Assembly (NCBI RefSeq): GCF_002303885.1
Contig: NZ_MRCM01000007.1
Location: forward strand, 62,001 to 126,000
Source of the DNA: Flavobacterium sp. ACN2
GTDB taxonomy: Bacteria > Bacteroidota > Bacteroidia > Flavobacteriales > Flavobacteriaceae
Direction of reading: 5' to 3'
DNA: 64,000 nucleotides
The notes under the pieces were generated by a model that was not told the DNA's origin, did not search any database, and saw only the letters and a list, made by a program, of their open reading frames with translations. Both the position numbers and the translations under genes were made by a program. This document shows positions 17,409-24,961 of the stretch, piece after piece. How positions within the stretch are numbered: position 1 is the stretch's first letter; every line of letters starts with the position of its first letter.

Positions 17409-18773
17409 ATGTTTGATAATTTAAGTGATAAGTTAGATAAAGCGTTCCATATATTAAAAGGACACGGTAAAATTACAGAAGTAAACGTTGCCGATACCTT
17501 AAAAGAAGTTCGTCGAGCATTACTTGATGCCGATGTTAACTTTAAAATTGCTAAAGATTTTACCGCTAGAGTAAAAGACAAAGCAATTGGTCAGGATGTA
17601 TTAACAACATTACAGCCAGGACAATTATTGGTTAAGTTAGTAAAAGACGAACTTACTGAATTAATGGGTGGAGACGTTGCTGGTGTGAACCTTTCAGGAA
17701 ATCCAACAGTGATTTTGATGTCAGGACTTCAAGGTTCTGGTAAAACGACTTTCTCTGGAAAATTAGCTAACTTCTTAAAAACAAAGAAAAACAAGAAACC
17801 ACTTCTTGTAGCGTGTGATATCTACCGTCCAGCGGCGATTAACCAGTTACATGTTGTGGGAGATCAAATAGGTGTTGAGGTTTACTCTGAGCCAGAAAAT
17901 AAAAATCCTGTAGAAATTGCTCAAAACGCAATTAAACATGCAAAAGCAAACGGATTCAATGTTGTTATCGTCGATACAGCAGGACGTTTAGCCGTAGATC
18001 AAGAAATGATGGACGAAATTGCTCGTGTTCACAAAGCAATTCAGCCACAAGAAACATTGTTCGTTGTAGACTCTATGACAGGACAAGACGCTGTAAACAC
18101 AGCAAAAGCTTTCAACGATATCTTAAACTTTGATGGAGTTATCTTAACGAAATTAGATGGTGATACTCGTGGTGGAGCTGCACTTTCAATCAAATCGATT
18201 GTAAACAAACCAATTAAATTTGTTGGTACTGGTGAGAAAATGGAAGCAATTGATGTTTTCTATCCAGAACGTATGGCAGAGCGTATCTTAGGAATGGGAG
18301 ACGTTGTGTCTCTTGTTGAAAGAGCTCAAGAACAATTTGACGAAGAAGAAGCAAGAAAACTTCAAAAGAAAATCGCTAAAAACGAATTCGGATTTGACGA
18401 CTTCTTAACGCAGATTCAACAAGTAAAGAAAATGGGTAACATGAAAGACTTGGTTGGAATGATACCAGGTGCTTCAAAAGCCATGAAAGATGTTGAGATC
18501 GAAGATGACGCTTTCAAACATATCGAAGCGATCATTTATTCGATGACTCCAGGAGAAAGAAGCAAACCAGCGATTATCGACGTAAAAAGAAAAGCCAGAA
18601 TCGCAAAAGGTTCGGGAACTAAAGTCGAGCAAGTAAATCAGCTGATGAAACAGTTTGACCAAATGAGCAAGATGATGAAGATGATGCAAGGCCCAGGCGG
18701 AAAAAATCTGATGAAAATGATGGGAGGTATGAAAGGGATGCCGGGTGGTATGCCAGGAGGAATGCCGAAATAA
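17409..18773 (+). CDS. ffh: Signal recognition particle protein Ffh
   Basis: GTPase that with 4.5S RNA targets nascent membrane proteins to FtsY and the translocon. 454 residues. The N domain (MFDNLSDKLDKAFHILKGHG to ~85) is followed by the G domain, with P-loop GLQGSGKTTFSGKL (~107-120), DIYRPAAINQL, DTAGRLAVD and TKLDGDTRGG. The M domain starts ~300 with the RNA-binding PGASKAMKD and ERSKPAIIDVKRKARIAKGSG stretch, and has a Met-rich signal-peptide groove (KMMKMMQGPGG). It ends in a Met/Gly-rich tail (MPGGMPGGMPK). The start is fixed by a well-placed promoter and the canonical N-terminus. Confidence 0.97.
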   Translation: MFDNLSDKLDKAFHILKGHGKITEVNVADTLKEVRRALLDADVNFKIAKDFTARVKDKAIGQDVLTTLQPGQLLVKLVKDELTELMGGDVAGVNLSGNPTVILMSGLQGSGKTTFSGKLANFLKTKKNKKPLLVACDIYRPAAINQLHVVGDQIGVEVYSEPENKNPVEIAQNAIKHAKANGFNVVIVDTAGRLAVDQEMMDEIARVHKAIQPQETLFVVDSMTGQDAVNTAKAFNDILNFDGVILTKLDGDTRGGAALSIKSIVNKPIKFVGTGEKMEAIDVFYPERMAERILGMGDVVSLVERAQEQFDEEEARKLQKKIAKNEFGFDDFLTQIQQVKKMGNMKDLVGMIPGASKAMKDVEIEDDAFKHIEAIIYSMTPGERSKPAIIDVKRKARIAKGSGTKVEQVNQLMKQFDQMSKMMKMMQGPGGKNLMKMMGGMKGMPGGMPGGMPK

Positions 18774-18780
18774 TAAAAAG

Positions 18781-18831
18781 AGTTTCAAGTTTAAGGTTTC
18801 AAGTTAAGAAACCAAAACTTGAAACTTTTTT
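18781..18831 (+). terminator. Terminator of ffh built from a 'gtttcaagttt' repeat
   Basis: AGTTTCAAGTTT (18781-18792) is exactly complementary to AAACTTGAAACT (18815-18826), which is followed by T6. More copies of the same unit fill 18840-18902, and a related palindrome sits at 55448-55496. Confidence 0.7.
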
Positions 18832-18910
18832 AATTCAATAAATAGTAAGTTTCAACAATAACATGAAACTTGAAACTTGAAACAAAAATTAAAACCTGAA
18901 ACAACACACA

Positions 18911-19798
18911 ATGCAACTACTAGACGGTAAAAAAACATCTAACGACATTAAAAACGAAATTGCAGCCGAAGTTCAATCAATAAAAGTAGCTGGAGGAAAA
19001 GTGCCTCATTTAGCAGCCGTTTTAGTAGGTAATAACGGAGCAAGTTTAACTTACGTAGGAAGTAAAGTAAAATCATGCCAAGAGATTGGTTTCGATTCAA
19101 CTTTGGTTGCTTTACCAGAAACGATTACAGAAGACGAATTATTGGCTAAAATTAAAGAATTGAACGAAGATGATAATCTTGATGGATACATCGTTCAGTT
19201 GCCTTTGCCAAAACATATCGACGAGCAAAAAATTTTATTAGCAATCGATCCAGACAAAGATGTTGACGGATTTCACCCAACTAACTTTGGAAGAATGGCT
19301 CTTGAAATGGAAAGTTTTATTCCGGCAACACCATTCGGTATTATGGAATTGCTAGAGCGTTACAAAGTAGAAACGGCAGGAAAACATACAGTCGTAATTG
19401 GAAGAAGCCATATCGTAGGACGTCCAATGAGTATTTTAATGAGCCGTAAAGGAAATCCAGGTGATTCTACAGTTACGCTAACTCACAGCCGTACAAAAGA
19501 CTTAGCAGAATTCACTAAAAACGCCGATATCATTATTACAGCTTTAGGAGTTCCAGAATTCTTAAAAGCCGATATGGTCAAAGAAGGAGTAACCGTTATC
19601 GACGTTGGAATTACGCGCGTAGACGATGCATCAAATCCAAAAGGATACGTTATCAAAGGAGATGTTGATTTTGACGGAGTAAGCAAAAAAGCTGCGTTTA
19701 TTACACCAGTTCCAGGTGGAGTAGGGCCAATGACAATTGCAATGTTGCTTAAAAATACTCTTTTAGCGAGAAAAATAAGAAGCGCAAGAAATAAATAA
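18911..19798 (+). CDS. folD: Bifunctional methylenetetrahydrofolate dehydrogenase / methenyltetrahydrofolate cyclohydrolase
   Basis: Interconverts 5,10-methylene-, methenyl- and 10-formyl-tetrahydrofolate with NADP, supplying one-carbon units. 295 residues, normal length. The active-site region includes [17 protein letters not shown], whose YxxxK contains the catalytic Lys (~50-55), and [27 protein letters not shown] follows, and the nucleotide-binding loop is [17 protein letters not shown] (~160). The C-terminal signature is [18 protein letters not shown]. It stands alone between two terminators, downstream of ffh on the same strand. Confidence 0.97.
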   Translation: MQLLDGKKTSNDIKNEIAAEVQSIKVAGGKVPHLAAVLVGNNGASLTYVGSKVKSCQEIGFDSTLVALPETITEDELLAKIKELNEDDNLDGYIVQLPLPKHIDEQKILLAIDPDKDVDGFHPTNFGRMALEMESFIPATPFGIMELLERYKVETAGKHTVVIGRSHIVGRPMSILMSRKGNPGDSTVTLTHSRTKDLAEFTKNADIIITALGVPEFLKADMVKEGVTVIDVGITRVDDASNPKGYVIKGDVDFDGVSKKAAFITPVPGGVGPMTIAMLLKNTLLARKIRSARNK

Positions 19799-19820
19799 AA
19801 ATTGCGTCAAAATATAGTTG

Positions 19821-19855
19821 CAAAGCCTGTTCGATCGAACGGGCTTTGTCTTTTT
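19821..19855 (+). terminator. Terminator of folD
   Basis: CAAAGCCTGTTCGA and TCGAACGGGCTTTG form a 14-bp stem (one wobble) with almost no loop, followed by TCTTTTT. Confidence 0.75.
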
Positions 19856-19880
19856 AATATATAATTAATAGTTTAAAGTT

Positions 19881-19909
19881 TTGGTTCTTAAAAATAAAGG
19901 ATACTTTTG
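19881..19909 (+). promoter_or_regulatory. Promoter of the CorA-like gene
   Basis: TTG (19881-19883), 18 bp, then TACTTTTG (19902-19909). It leaves a leader of about 100 nt, longer than for most genes here, and the leader contains a hairpin. Confidence 0.55.
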
Positions 19910-19968
19910 CACCACTTAAAAAACACTTCTCCAAATGGACGATTATTATTCGTTAGTATTTAATTAAA

Positions 19969-19996
19969 GCAGCTTTTGAAATTTTCAAAATGCTGC
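19969..19996 (+). promoter_or_regulatory. Leader hairpin upstream of the CorA-like gene
   Basis: GCAGC-TTTTGAAA pairs with TTTCAAAA-T-GCTGC with a single bulge, 22 nt before the chosen ATG. It could affect translation initiation; I do not recognise a known magnesium riboswitch class. Confidence 0.4.
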
Positions 19997-20017
19997 GCTA
20001 AAAACCTGTATTTTGAA

Positions 20018-20944
20018 ATGAAAGCCTTTTACACAAACAACAACGGATTGGTAGAAATCCAAAAATGGACTTCAAATTGCTGGATTCACATCGAATCTCC
20101 AACAGAATCAGATAAAAACTATTTAGTGGATGAACTTCAGGTTCCTGAAGCTTTTTACAATGATATTGAGGATATCGACGAAAGACCCCGTATCGAAATC
20201 GAAGACGGCTGGACACTTATCATTATGCGTATTCCAGTTAAAAGTGGCGATATCAAAATTCCTTTTCATACCGTTCCTCTCGGAATCATTTTTAAAGATG
20301 ATATCTGTGTGACCATCAGCTTTTATAAAACAGAAATCATTGCCGATTTTGTGTCGTATTCACAACGTAAAAACATCGAAATTGAAGACAATTTCAACCT
20401 TGTACTAAGATTGCTTTTGTCGTCAAGCGTTTGGTATTTGAAATATCTAAAACAAATCAATCATAAAATAAAACTTGCCGAGGATAACTTAGAGAAATCG
20501 ATCAAAAATGAAGAATTGCAAGCCTTGCTTCAAATCGAAAAATGTTTTGTATTCTTCATCACTTCCCTAAAAGCAAATGACGTTTTATTTCAAAGAATTA
20601 AAAATCTAAAAGCCCACAAAGCCAATTACGACCCAGAATTATTAGAAGATGTCGAAATCGAATTAAATCAGGCCCAAGACACAGCCAATATTTACAACAA
20701 CATCTTAACAGGAATGATGGATGCCTACGCTTCTGTAATTTCAAACAATATGAATACAATCATGAAACAGATGACTTCCATTTCGATCATCTTAATGATT
20801 CCAACCCTAATCGCCAGTTTGTACGGAATGAACGTGCCAAACGGCCTAGAAGAAAGTAAGTACGGAATCTGGATTCTACTTTTAGTCTCTATAATTCTAT
20901 CTACTTTCGGAGTTCTTCTATTCAAAAGAAGAAGATGGTTTTAA
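20018..20944 (+). CDS. CorA family divalent metal (Mg/Co) transporter
   Basis: 308 residues from the ATG at 20018. A longer in-frame reading from a TTG at 19976 would translate a leader hairpin and gives an atypical N-terminus, so I reject it. The cytosolic part begins MKAFYTNNNGLVEIQKWTSN and includes a long helical stretch (~150-235). Two transmembrane helices follow at the C-terminus (SIILMIPTLIASLY and IWILLLVSIILSTFGVLLF) with the family signature YGMN (~270) between them. A basic KRRRWF tail ends the chain. CorA pentamers form gated Mg2+ channels in the inner membrane. Exact ion preference cannot be read from sequence. Confidence 0.93.
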   Translation: MKAFYTNNNGLVEIQKWTSNCWIHIESPTESDKNYLVDELQVPEAFYNDIEDIDERPRIEIEDGWTLIIMRIPVKSGDIKIPFHTVPLGIIFKDDICVTISFYKTEIIADFVSYSQRKNIEIEDNFNLVLRLLLSSSVWYLKYLKQINHKIKLAEDNLEKSIKNEELQALLQIEKCFVFFITSLKANDVLFQRIKNLKAHKANYDPELLEDVEIELNQAQDTANIYNNILTGMMDAYASVISNNMNTIMKQMTSISIILMIPTLIASLYGMNVPNGLEESKYGIWILLLVSIILSTFGVLLFKRRRWF

Positions 20945-20963
20945 TTCAAAATTTCAAAATAGT

Positions 20964-20998
20964 AAAAGCCTGTTCGTTAAGAATGGGCTTTTTGTTTT
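20964..20998 (+). terminator. Terminator of the CorA-like gene
   Basis: AAAAGCCTGTTC pairs with GAATGGGCTTTT (two wobbles), followed by T-rich sequence. It resembles the folD terminator (AAAGCCTGTTCG). Confidence 0.75.
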
Positions 20999-21006
20999 TA
21001 TAATTT

Positions 21007-21122
21007 GGGCGTGACCCCGACCCGTTGAAAGGGCAAACATACTTTACGCTTATGCGCCCTATCAACGGGTCGGGGTCGGGCTATCCGCGCTACTTCGGTA
21101 GCCAGCTCCTATCCCTCACGCA
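21007..21122 (+). ncRNA. Highly structured RNA-like element, GC-rich
   Basis: About 115 nt that stand out from the AT-rich surroundings. GCGT (21009-21012) can pair with ACGC (21118-21121) to close the element. GACCCCGACCCGTTGA (21013-21028) is exactly complementary to 21062-21077, giving a 16-bp helix with GGGC/GCCC pairing above it. GCTAC-TTCG-GTAGC (21089-21102) is a perfect UUCG tetraloop hairpin. The rest is CTCCTATCCCTCACGCAAC. It has no open frame. It may be one of the repeated structured RNAs known from flavobacteria (the Flavo-1 motif is a candidate I cannot verify). The strand is not certain because helices fold either way, but UUCG stability favours plus. Confidence 0.5.
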
Positions 21123-21134
21123 ACTTTACGGAGA

Positions 21135-21165
21135 GACCTAACAGGTTTTTAAAACCTGTTAGGTC
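21135..21165. repeat. Perfect 31-bp palindromic repeat (GACCTAACAGGTTTT)
   Basis: GACCTAACAGGTTTT and its exact complement are separated by one base. It lies directly after the structured element and could serve as its terminator, but no long T-run follows. This palindrome type is common between Flavobacterium genes (from memory). Confidence 0.7.
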
Positions 21166-21194
21166 TTACTTAAATAAAAAAATCACTTTTTTTA

Positions 21195-21240
21195 TTTGTC
21201 AATTCAAAATAAATAATAACTTTGTAACGCAAAGTACTTT
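21195..21240 (+). promoter_or_regulatory. Promoter with palindromic operator, upstream of the 204-aa membrane protein
   Basis: TTTG (21195-21198), 18 bp, TAACTTTG (21217-21224) form a good promoter. Overlapping it, ACTTTG-N5-CAAAGT-ACTTT (21219-21240) makes an inverted repeat plus a third half-site. The same arrangement precedes the gene at 22215. A winged-helix regulator is encoded between the two sites, so it is the natural candidate to bind them. Confidence 0.65.
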
Positions 21241-21244
21241 AATT

Positions 21245-21859
21245 ATGAATCAAAAGCACCAAGAAGATTTAGCACATATTCGTTCCATGATGGAGCGCTC
21301 TTCACGATTTATATCATTAAGCGGACTTTCGGGAGTTTTCGCAGGTCTTTCGGCTTTAATTGGCGGAATCTATGTTTACCAGCTTTTTAAAGCAAACGGA
21401 ATGGATTATCTAAATGATGAGCATAGATTATATTCTACCAATCTGGTTTCAGAATTATTCTGGATCGGAATCACAATTTTAGTATTTGCATTTGCATTCG
21501 GAATCTTTTTTACCATTAGAAAAAGCCGAAAATACAATTTGCCAATCTGGACTTCAGCAACAAAAAAGATGTTGTTCAATCTAGCCGTTCCGCTTTTAGC
21601 TGGTGGAGTGTTTTGCTTAGCAATGATGTACCACGGTTACTTTGGTTTAGTGGCGCCATCGACATTAATATTTTACGGATTAGCCGTTATAAACGCAGAA
21701 AAATATACATTTTCAGATATTAAATATCTAGGTTTTTCGGAACTGATTTTAGGATGTATTGCACTTTTTAATATAGGATATGGTTTGATTTTCTGGATTA
21801 TCGGATTCGGGATCCTACATATTGTATACGGATTAGTGATGTTCAAAAAATACAAATAA
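21245..21859 (+). CDS. Hypothetical multi-pass membrane protein paired with a winged-helix regulator
   Basis: 204 residues. A short soluble start (MNQKHQEDLAHIRSMMERSS) is followed by about five hydrophobic segments: LSGVFAGLSALIGGIYVYQL, LFWIGITILVFAFAFGIFFT, MLFNLAVPLLAGGVFCLAMM, LVAPSTLIFYGLAVINA and LILGCIALFNIGYGLIFWII. I do not recognise an enzymatic domain. The next gene starts 4 bp after the stop and encodes a small winged-helix regulator; such pairs, followed by a DUF4153-like protein, form the module here. The membrane protein may sense a signal for the regulator, but that is inference. Confidence 0.75.
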   Translation: MNQKHQEDLAHIRSMMERSSRFISLSGLSGVFAGLSALIGGIYVYQLFKANGMDYLNDEHRLYSTNLVSELFWIGITILVFAFAFGIFFTIRKSRKYNLPIWTSATKKMLFNLAVPLLAGGVFCLAMMYHGYFGLVAPSTLIFYGLAVINAEKYTFSDIKYLGFSELILGCIALFNIGYGLIFWIIGFGILHIVYGLVMFKKYK

Positions 21860-21863
21860 CCCA

Positions 21864-22154
21864 ATGGGAATTATTGATAAACTAAATAAAGATTTTGAAA
21901 GCCGTGTCAGACTGGGTATAATGTCCGTTCTGATGGTTAACGACTGGGTAGATTTTACCGAGATGAAAGCGCTTTTGAATATCACCGACGGTAATTTAGC
22001 GAGTCATTCCTCTGCGCTTGAAAAAGCAGCTTATATCGAAGTGAAGAAAGAATTTGTGGGCAAAAAGCCAAAAACCTCTTATCAGGTAACCGATCTGGGG
22101 CGTGCAGCTTTTAAAGAGCACTTATCGTACCTTGAAAAATTAATGAAATCATAA
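21864..22154 (+). CDS. Winged-helix transcriptional regulator (HTH_34 type)
   Basis: 96 residues, a bare winged-helix domain. Helices cover FESRVRLGIMSVLMVND and FTEMKALLNITDGNLASHSSALEKA (recognition helix ~42-56), followed by the wing VKKEFVGKKPKTSYQVTDLG and a terminal helix. It resembles the small MarR/PadR-like DNA-binding proteins grouped as 'winged helix DNA-binding domain'. It sits 4 bp after the membrane-protein gene and ~60 bp before the DUF4153-like gene. Both flanking promoters carry the ACTTTG-N5-CAAAGT palindrome, which suggests autoregulation of the whole module. Homodimer binding is expected from the symmetry of the site. Confidence 0.85.
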   Translation: MGIIDKLNKDFESRVRLGIMSVLMVNDWVDFTEMKALLNITDGNLASHSSALEKAAYIEVKKEFVGKKPKTSYQVTDLGRAAFKEHLSYLEKLMKS

Positions 22155-22178
22155 ATAACGCTATTTTTTTACCTAAAA

Positions 22179-22200
22179 ACTTTGAATTACAAAGTACTTT
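22179..22200 (+). promoter_or_regulatory. Second copy of the palindromic operator, upstream of the DUF4153-like gene
   Basis: ACTTTG-AATTA-CAAAGT-ACTTT, identical to the site at 21219-21240 except for the 5-bp spacer, 14 bp before the ATG at 22215. AAACTTTG would be a weak -7 element in the same position as in the first copy. Confidence 0.6.
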
Positions 22201-22214
22201 TAAATTCATCAATC

Positions 22215-23606
22215 ATGAAAAAACATCAAATTATCTTAGCCTGTACAGCGGTTTTTATACTGCTTTTTTACAACCAATCGGTAGGAATCAATATTTCTAT
22301 TTTCGGTGTAGTTCTTACGCTCTTGATTAGTTATTTCTTTCAGGAAAAGTTTGTCGACAGATCGCATTTAGTTCTTGTAATGACGTCTATCTTGTCTTGT
22401 TTCGCCTTTGCATGGTACGGAGATGCAGCATCATTTTTTGCTTTAGCTTTATCCATTTTATTTTTACAATTTAAAACACAAGATGGAGAACTTAAAATGA
22501 TTCAGGTTTTCCCTCTAATAGTCTTAAACGGATTTACTTCTATTGGCAGAATATTCATTTTTAAACAATGGCTTCCAGAACGCAAAATCCACAATGATTT
22601 TGCTAAAAAATTAATTGCCTTTGTTCTTATTCCAATTATTTTTCTCGGATTGTTTTTTATCGTGTATTCTTTCGGAAGTGATCATTTCTCTTCATTATTT
22701 ACAGATTACGAATTAGATATTAATCTTCCACAATTAATTGCAATGTGCATTTTAGGATTCTATATCTCGTTCAGTTTTTGGAATTATTGGGTTCCAGACA
22801 CTTGTTATGAGTACAATCCGAAATTAAATAATGATTTCAGCAATATTTCTGAAATAAAAAATCAAAGTACTTTTTCATTTTTAGATCTTGATTTCGAAAG
22901 GAAAAGTGGCGCAATTACTTTATTTCTTTTAAATATCATGCTACTAGTTTTTATAGCAACCTACAATTACGAACAGTTTTTTGAAGTAGTTGAAAAAACA
23001 AATCTAAGTTCTGATACGCACGAACGCGTAAACGCCGTAATTTTTTCAATCTTAATGGCAGTAGGGGTAATCTTATTTTATTTTAAAGGAGGTTTTAATT
23101 TTGATGAAAAAGCATCTTCTTTAAAAACGCTGGCTAAAGTTTGGCTAGGGCTAAACGTGATTTTAATTATAAGCGCGATTATTAAAAACTCAGAGTATGT
23201 TTCTTTTTATGGTCTTACTTATAAAAGGTTAGGCGTGTATGCTTTTCTAATTTTAGCCATTATCGGATTAGTAGTTTCATTTCAGAAAATCAGCAAACAG
23301 AAAACAAATGCTTTTCTTTTCAATCAAATGCTTTGGTATTTCTACGGAACGATTCTTTTATGCAGTTATATAAACTGGGGCGGTTTAATTACGAATTACA
23401 ATATTTCTGTAAACAAAGGCGTAGAGCCAATTTTCCTTAGCGGGTTAAATTTTAATGATGAAGCTCGACGAGAATATTTCAAAAAGAACAATTTAGACGG
23501 AAAATATGCAGAATCGGTCAGAGAAGAAATGATCTGGAATTATCAAGATGCTAGCTTTTTATCTAAAGCATTATATTATGATTTTTTGAATAAAGAAAAG
23601 AAATAG
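22215..23606 (+). CDS. DUF4153/DUF4173-like polytopic membrane protein
   Basis: 463 residues from ATG 22215. An in-frame TTG 11 codons upstream lies inside the operator and is rejected. About ten or more transmembrane helices are visible, e.g. IILACTAVFILLFYNQSVG, LIAFVLIPIIFLGLFFIVYS, ITLFLLNIMLLVFIATYNY, VWLGLNVILIISAII and YAFLILAIIGLVVSF. The soluble C-terminus is helical (FNDEARREYFKKNNLDGKYA). The family assignment comes from the overall pattern (FIVYSFGSDHF; YEQFFEVV near a membrane helix) and is not certain to the exact DUF. Function unknown. Its own copy of the palindromic operator ties its expression to the adjacent winged-helix regulator. Confidence 0.75.
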   Translation: MKKHQIILACTAVFILLFYNQSVGINISIFGVVLTLLISYFFQEKFVDRSHLVLVMTSILSCFAFAWYGDAASFFALALSILFLQFKTQDGELKMIQVFPLIVLNGFTSIGRIFIFKQWLPERKIHNDFAKKLIAFVLIPIIFLGLFFIVYSFGSDHFSSLFTDYELDINLPQLIAMCILGFYISFSFWNYWVPDTCYEYNPKLNNDFSNISEIKNQSTFSFLDLDFERKSGAITLFLLNIMLLVFIATYNYEQFFEVVEKTNLSSDTHERVNAVIFSILMAVGVILFYFKGGFNFDEKASSLKTLAKVWLGLNVILIISAIIKNSEYVSFYGLTYKRLGVYAFLILAIIGLVVSFQKISKQKTNAFLFNQMLWYFYGTILLCSYINWGGLITNYNISVNKGVEPIFLSGLNFNDEARREYFKKNNLDGKYAESVREEMIWNYQDASFLSKALYYDFLNKEKK

Positions 23607-23617
23607 AACAAAATGAA

Positions 23618-23652
23618 AAATCCCATTCAGTTACTTGAATGGGATTTCTGTT
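23618..23652. terminator. Bidirectional terminator between the DUF4153-like gene and rluF
   Basis: AAATCCCATTCA and TGAATGGGATTT form a perfect 12-bp stem with a 6-nt loop between convergent genes, with A-rich and T-rich flanks. Confidence 0.8.
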
Positions 23653-24486
23653 TTATTTATTATCTCCTCTTTTTTTAAATCGAGGATCGTGTTTGGAGAT
23701 ATAATTTTTTCTTCTAGTTGGAGTTGCACTTGAATTCGAAGTTTCAACTTTAGGAAGACTCGCTTCTTCGGTTTTGCTAGAAGGCTCAATCAACTGATTT
23801 AATTCTTTTATTTCAGCATCTGTTAAATCTCTATATCTTCCAACAGGAACATCCAAAGAAATATTAATGATTCTAATACGTTTTAACGCCGTAACTTCAT
23901 ACCCCAAGTATTCAGACATTCTTCTAATCTGACGGTTTAATCCTTGCGTTAAAATGATCTTAAAAGTGTATTTGCTGATTTGCTCTACTTTACATTTTTT
24001 AGTAACCGTATCTAAAATCGGAACACCATTTCCCATTCTCTGAATAAAACGATCTGTAATGGGTCTGTCAACGGTAACGGTATATTCTTTTTCGTGATTG
24101 TTTCTAGCACGAAGAATCTTGTTTACGATATCACCATCATTGGTCATAAAAATTAATCCTTCGCTGGCTTTATCCAATCTTCCAATTGGGAAAATACGTT
24201 TTGGATAATTGATATAATCAACAATGTTATTTTTAACCTCTAAGTTGGTAGTGCATTCAATGCCAACTGGTTTATTGAAAGCCAGATAAACCAGTTTCTC
24301 GTTTTTTTCAACGATTAATTTTCCGTCAATACGTACTTCATCATCTGGCGAAACTTTAGTTCCCATTTCAGCCACAGCGCCATTTATTGTAACGCGTCCT
24401 TCTTCGATCAATTTATCGGCTTCACGACGAGAACAATAACCAGTTTCTCCTATAAATTTATTGAGACGTTTCAAATTTTCTTCCAT
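23653..24486 (-). CDS. rluF: 23S rRNA pseudouridine synthase RluF
   Basis: 277 residues. The S4 RNA-binding domain comes first ([20 protein letters not shown] to ~60). The RsuA/RluB/E/F catalytic domain follows, with the catalytic Asp in [20 protein letters not shown] (~96-115) and the RluF-like stretch [20 protein letters not shown]. The later motifs [20 protein letters not shown] and [17 protein letters not shown] match RluF best among the subfamilies, from memory. It converts a uridine in the peptidyl-transferase region of 23S rRNA to pseudouridine. A low-complexity, charged C-terminal tail ([33 protein letters not shown]) is common in Bacteroidota. Confidence 0.88.
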   Translation of the reverse strand: MEENLKRLNKFIGETGYCSRREADKLIEEGRVTINGAVAEMGTKVSPDDEVRIDGKLIVEKNEKLVYLAFNKPVGIECTTNLEVKNNIVDYINYPKRIFPIGRLDKASEGLIFMTNDGDIVNKILRARNNHEKEYTVTVDRPITDRFIQRMGNGVPILDTVTKKCKVEQISKYTFKIILTQGLNRQIRRMSEYLGYEVTALKRIRIINISLDVPVGRYRDLTDAEIKELNQLIEPSSKTEEASLPKVETSNSSATPTRRKNYISKHDPRFKKRGDNK

Positions 24487-24499
24487 ACTGCAAAAGTAG

Positions 24500-24601
24500 G
24501 CAAAAGTTTAGATATCTTAGAATTTTAGAATTTAGACTTTAGATTTTAGATTTTTGAGAAAAAACTTAGAACCTTAGTAGCTTAGAATCTTAGCACCTTT
24601 T
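24500..24601. repeat. 'ttagaatttag / cttagaacctt' low-complexity repeats
   Basis: Short tandem-like units (attttagaatttagactttagattttag, then cttagaacc/cttagtag/cttagaatc) fill the gap between rluF and the monooxygenase remnant. Similar units occur at 26870-26895, 27064-27105, 31645-31690 and 48370-48445. Confidence 0.5.
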
Positions 24602-24948
24602 CTACGAATCATGAAAAACCGAACTATCACTCGGAGTTTCTTTTCGATCAAACATTCCATAATCACGAACCACAGTCGCAATTCGTAAATGATAATCTTT
24701 AAAAACTTCATTTCGACCTTTTGCCTGCGCGTGACGATGCATTTCCAGATTTCTCCATTGCTGAATACTTTCTTCATCTTTCCAAAATGATAAAGACAAC
24801 ACTTTTGAAGGATCGGTAAAACTTTGAAATCGTTCTATAGAAATGAATCCTTCAAATGGTCTAATTCTGGACGCAGACTTGCAGCGATGTCCAGATATTC
24901 TTCTTTTTTTCCTTCGTTAGGAATTACTTCAAAAATTACAGCTATCAT
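24602..24948 (-). pseudogene. Antibiotic biosynthesis monooxygenase (ABM) family gene, frameshifted
   Basis: From ATG 24948 the frame reads MIAVIFEVIPNEGKKEEYLD, IAASLRPEL and then fails. The continuation, GFISIERFQSFTDPSKVLS, LSFWKDEESIQQWRNLEMHR and HAQAKGRNEVFKDYH to the stop at 24602, is in another frame. Joining the two halves near 24860 gives a continuous ABM ferredoxin-like fold (~115 residues) with only one residue's worth of bases disturbed, consistent with a 1-nt deletion. ABM proteins are small cofactor-free monooxygenases or heme-degrading enzymes. The gene starts 13 bp after the P450 stop and so belongs to the P450 operon. A sequencing error is possible. Confidence 0.8.
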
Positions 24949-24961
24949 ATTTTTATTTTTT

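Noticed and set aside
19976..20017. TTG-start extension of the CorA-like gene
   Set aside because: Would translate a leader hairpin and adds an atypical Cys-containing segment; the ATG at 20018 gives the normal family start.
21007..21122. GC-rich element as a fragment of rRNA or an insertion sequence end
   Set aside because: No rRNA landmark sequences recognised, no transposase and no target duplication; the paired helices fit a structured RNA better.
22182..22214. TTG-start extension of the DUF4153-like gene
   Set aside because: Lies within the palindromic operator; the ATG at 22215 directly follows it and starts a good membrane protein.
24574..24777. 67-aa minus-strand open frame near the ABM remnant
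   Set aside because: Reads the same DNA in a frame without family similarity; the ABM frame explains the region.
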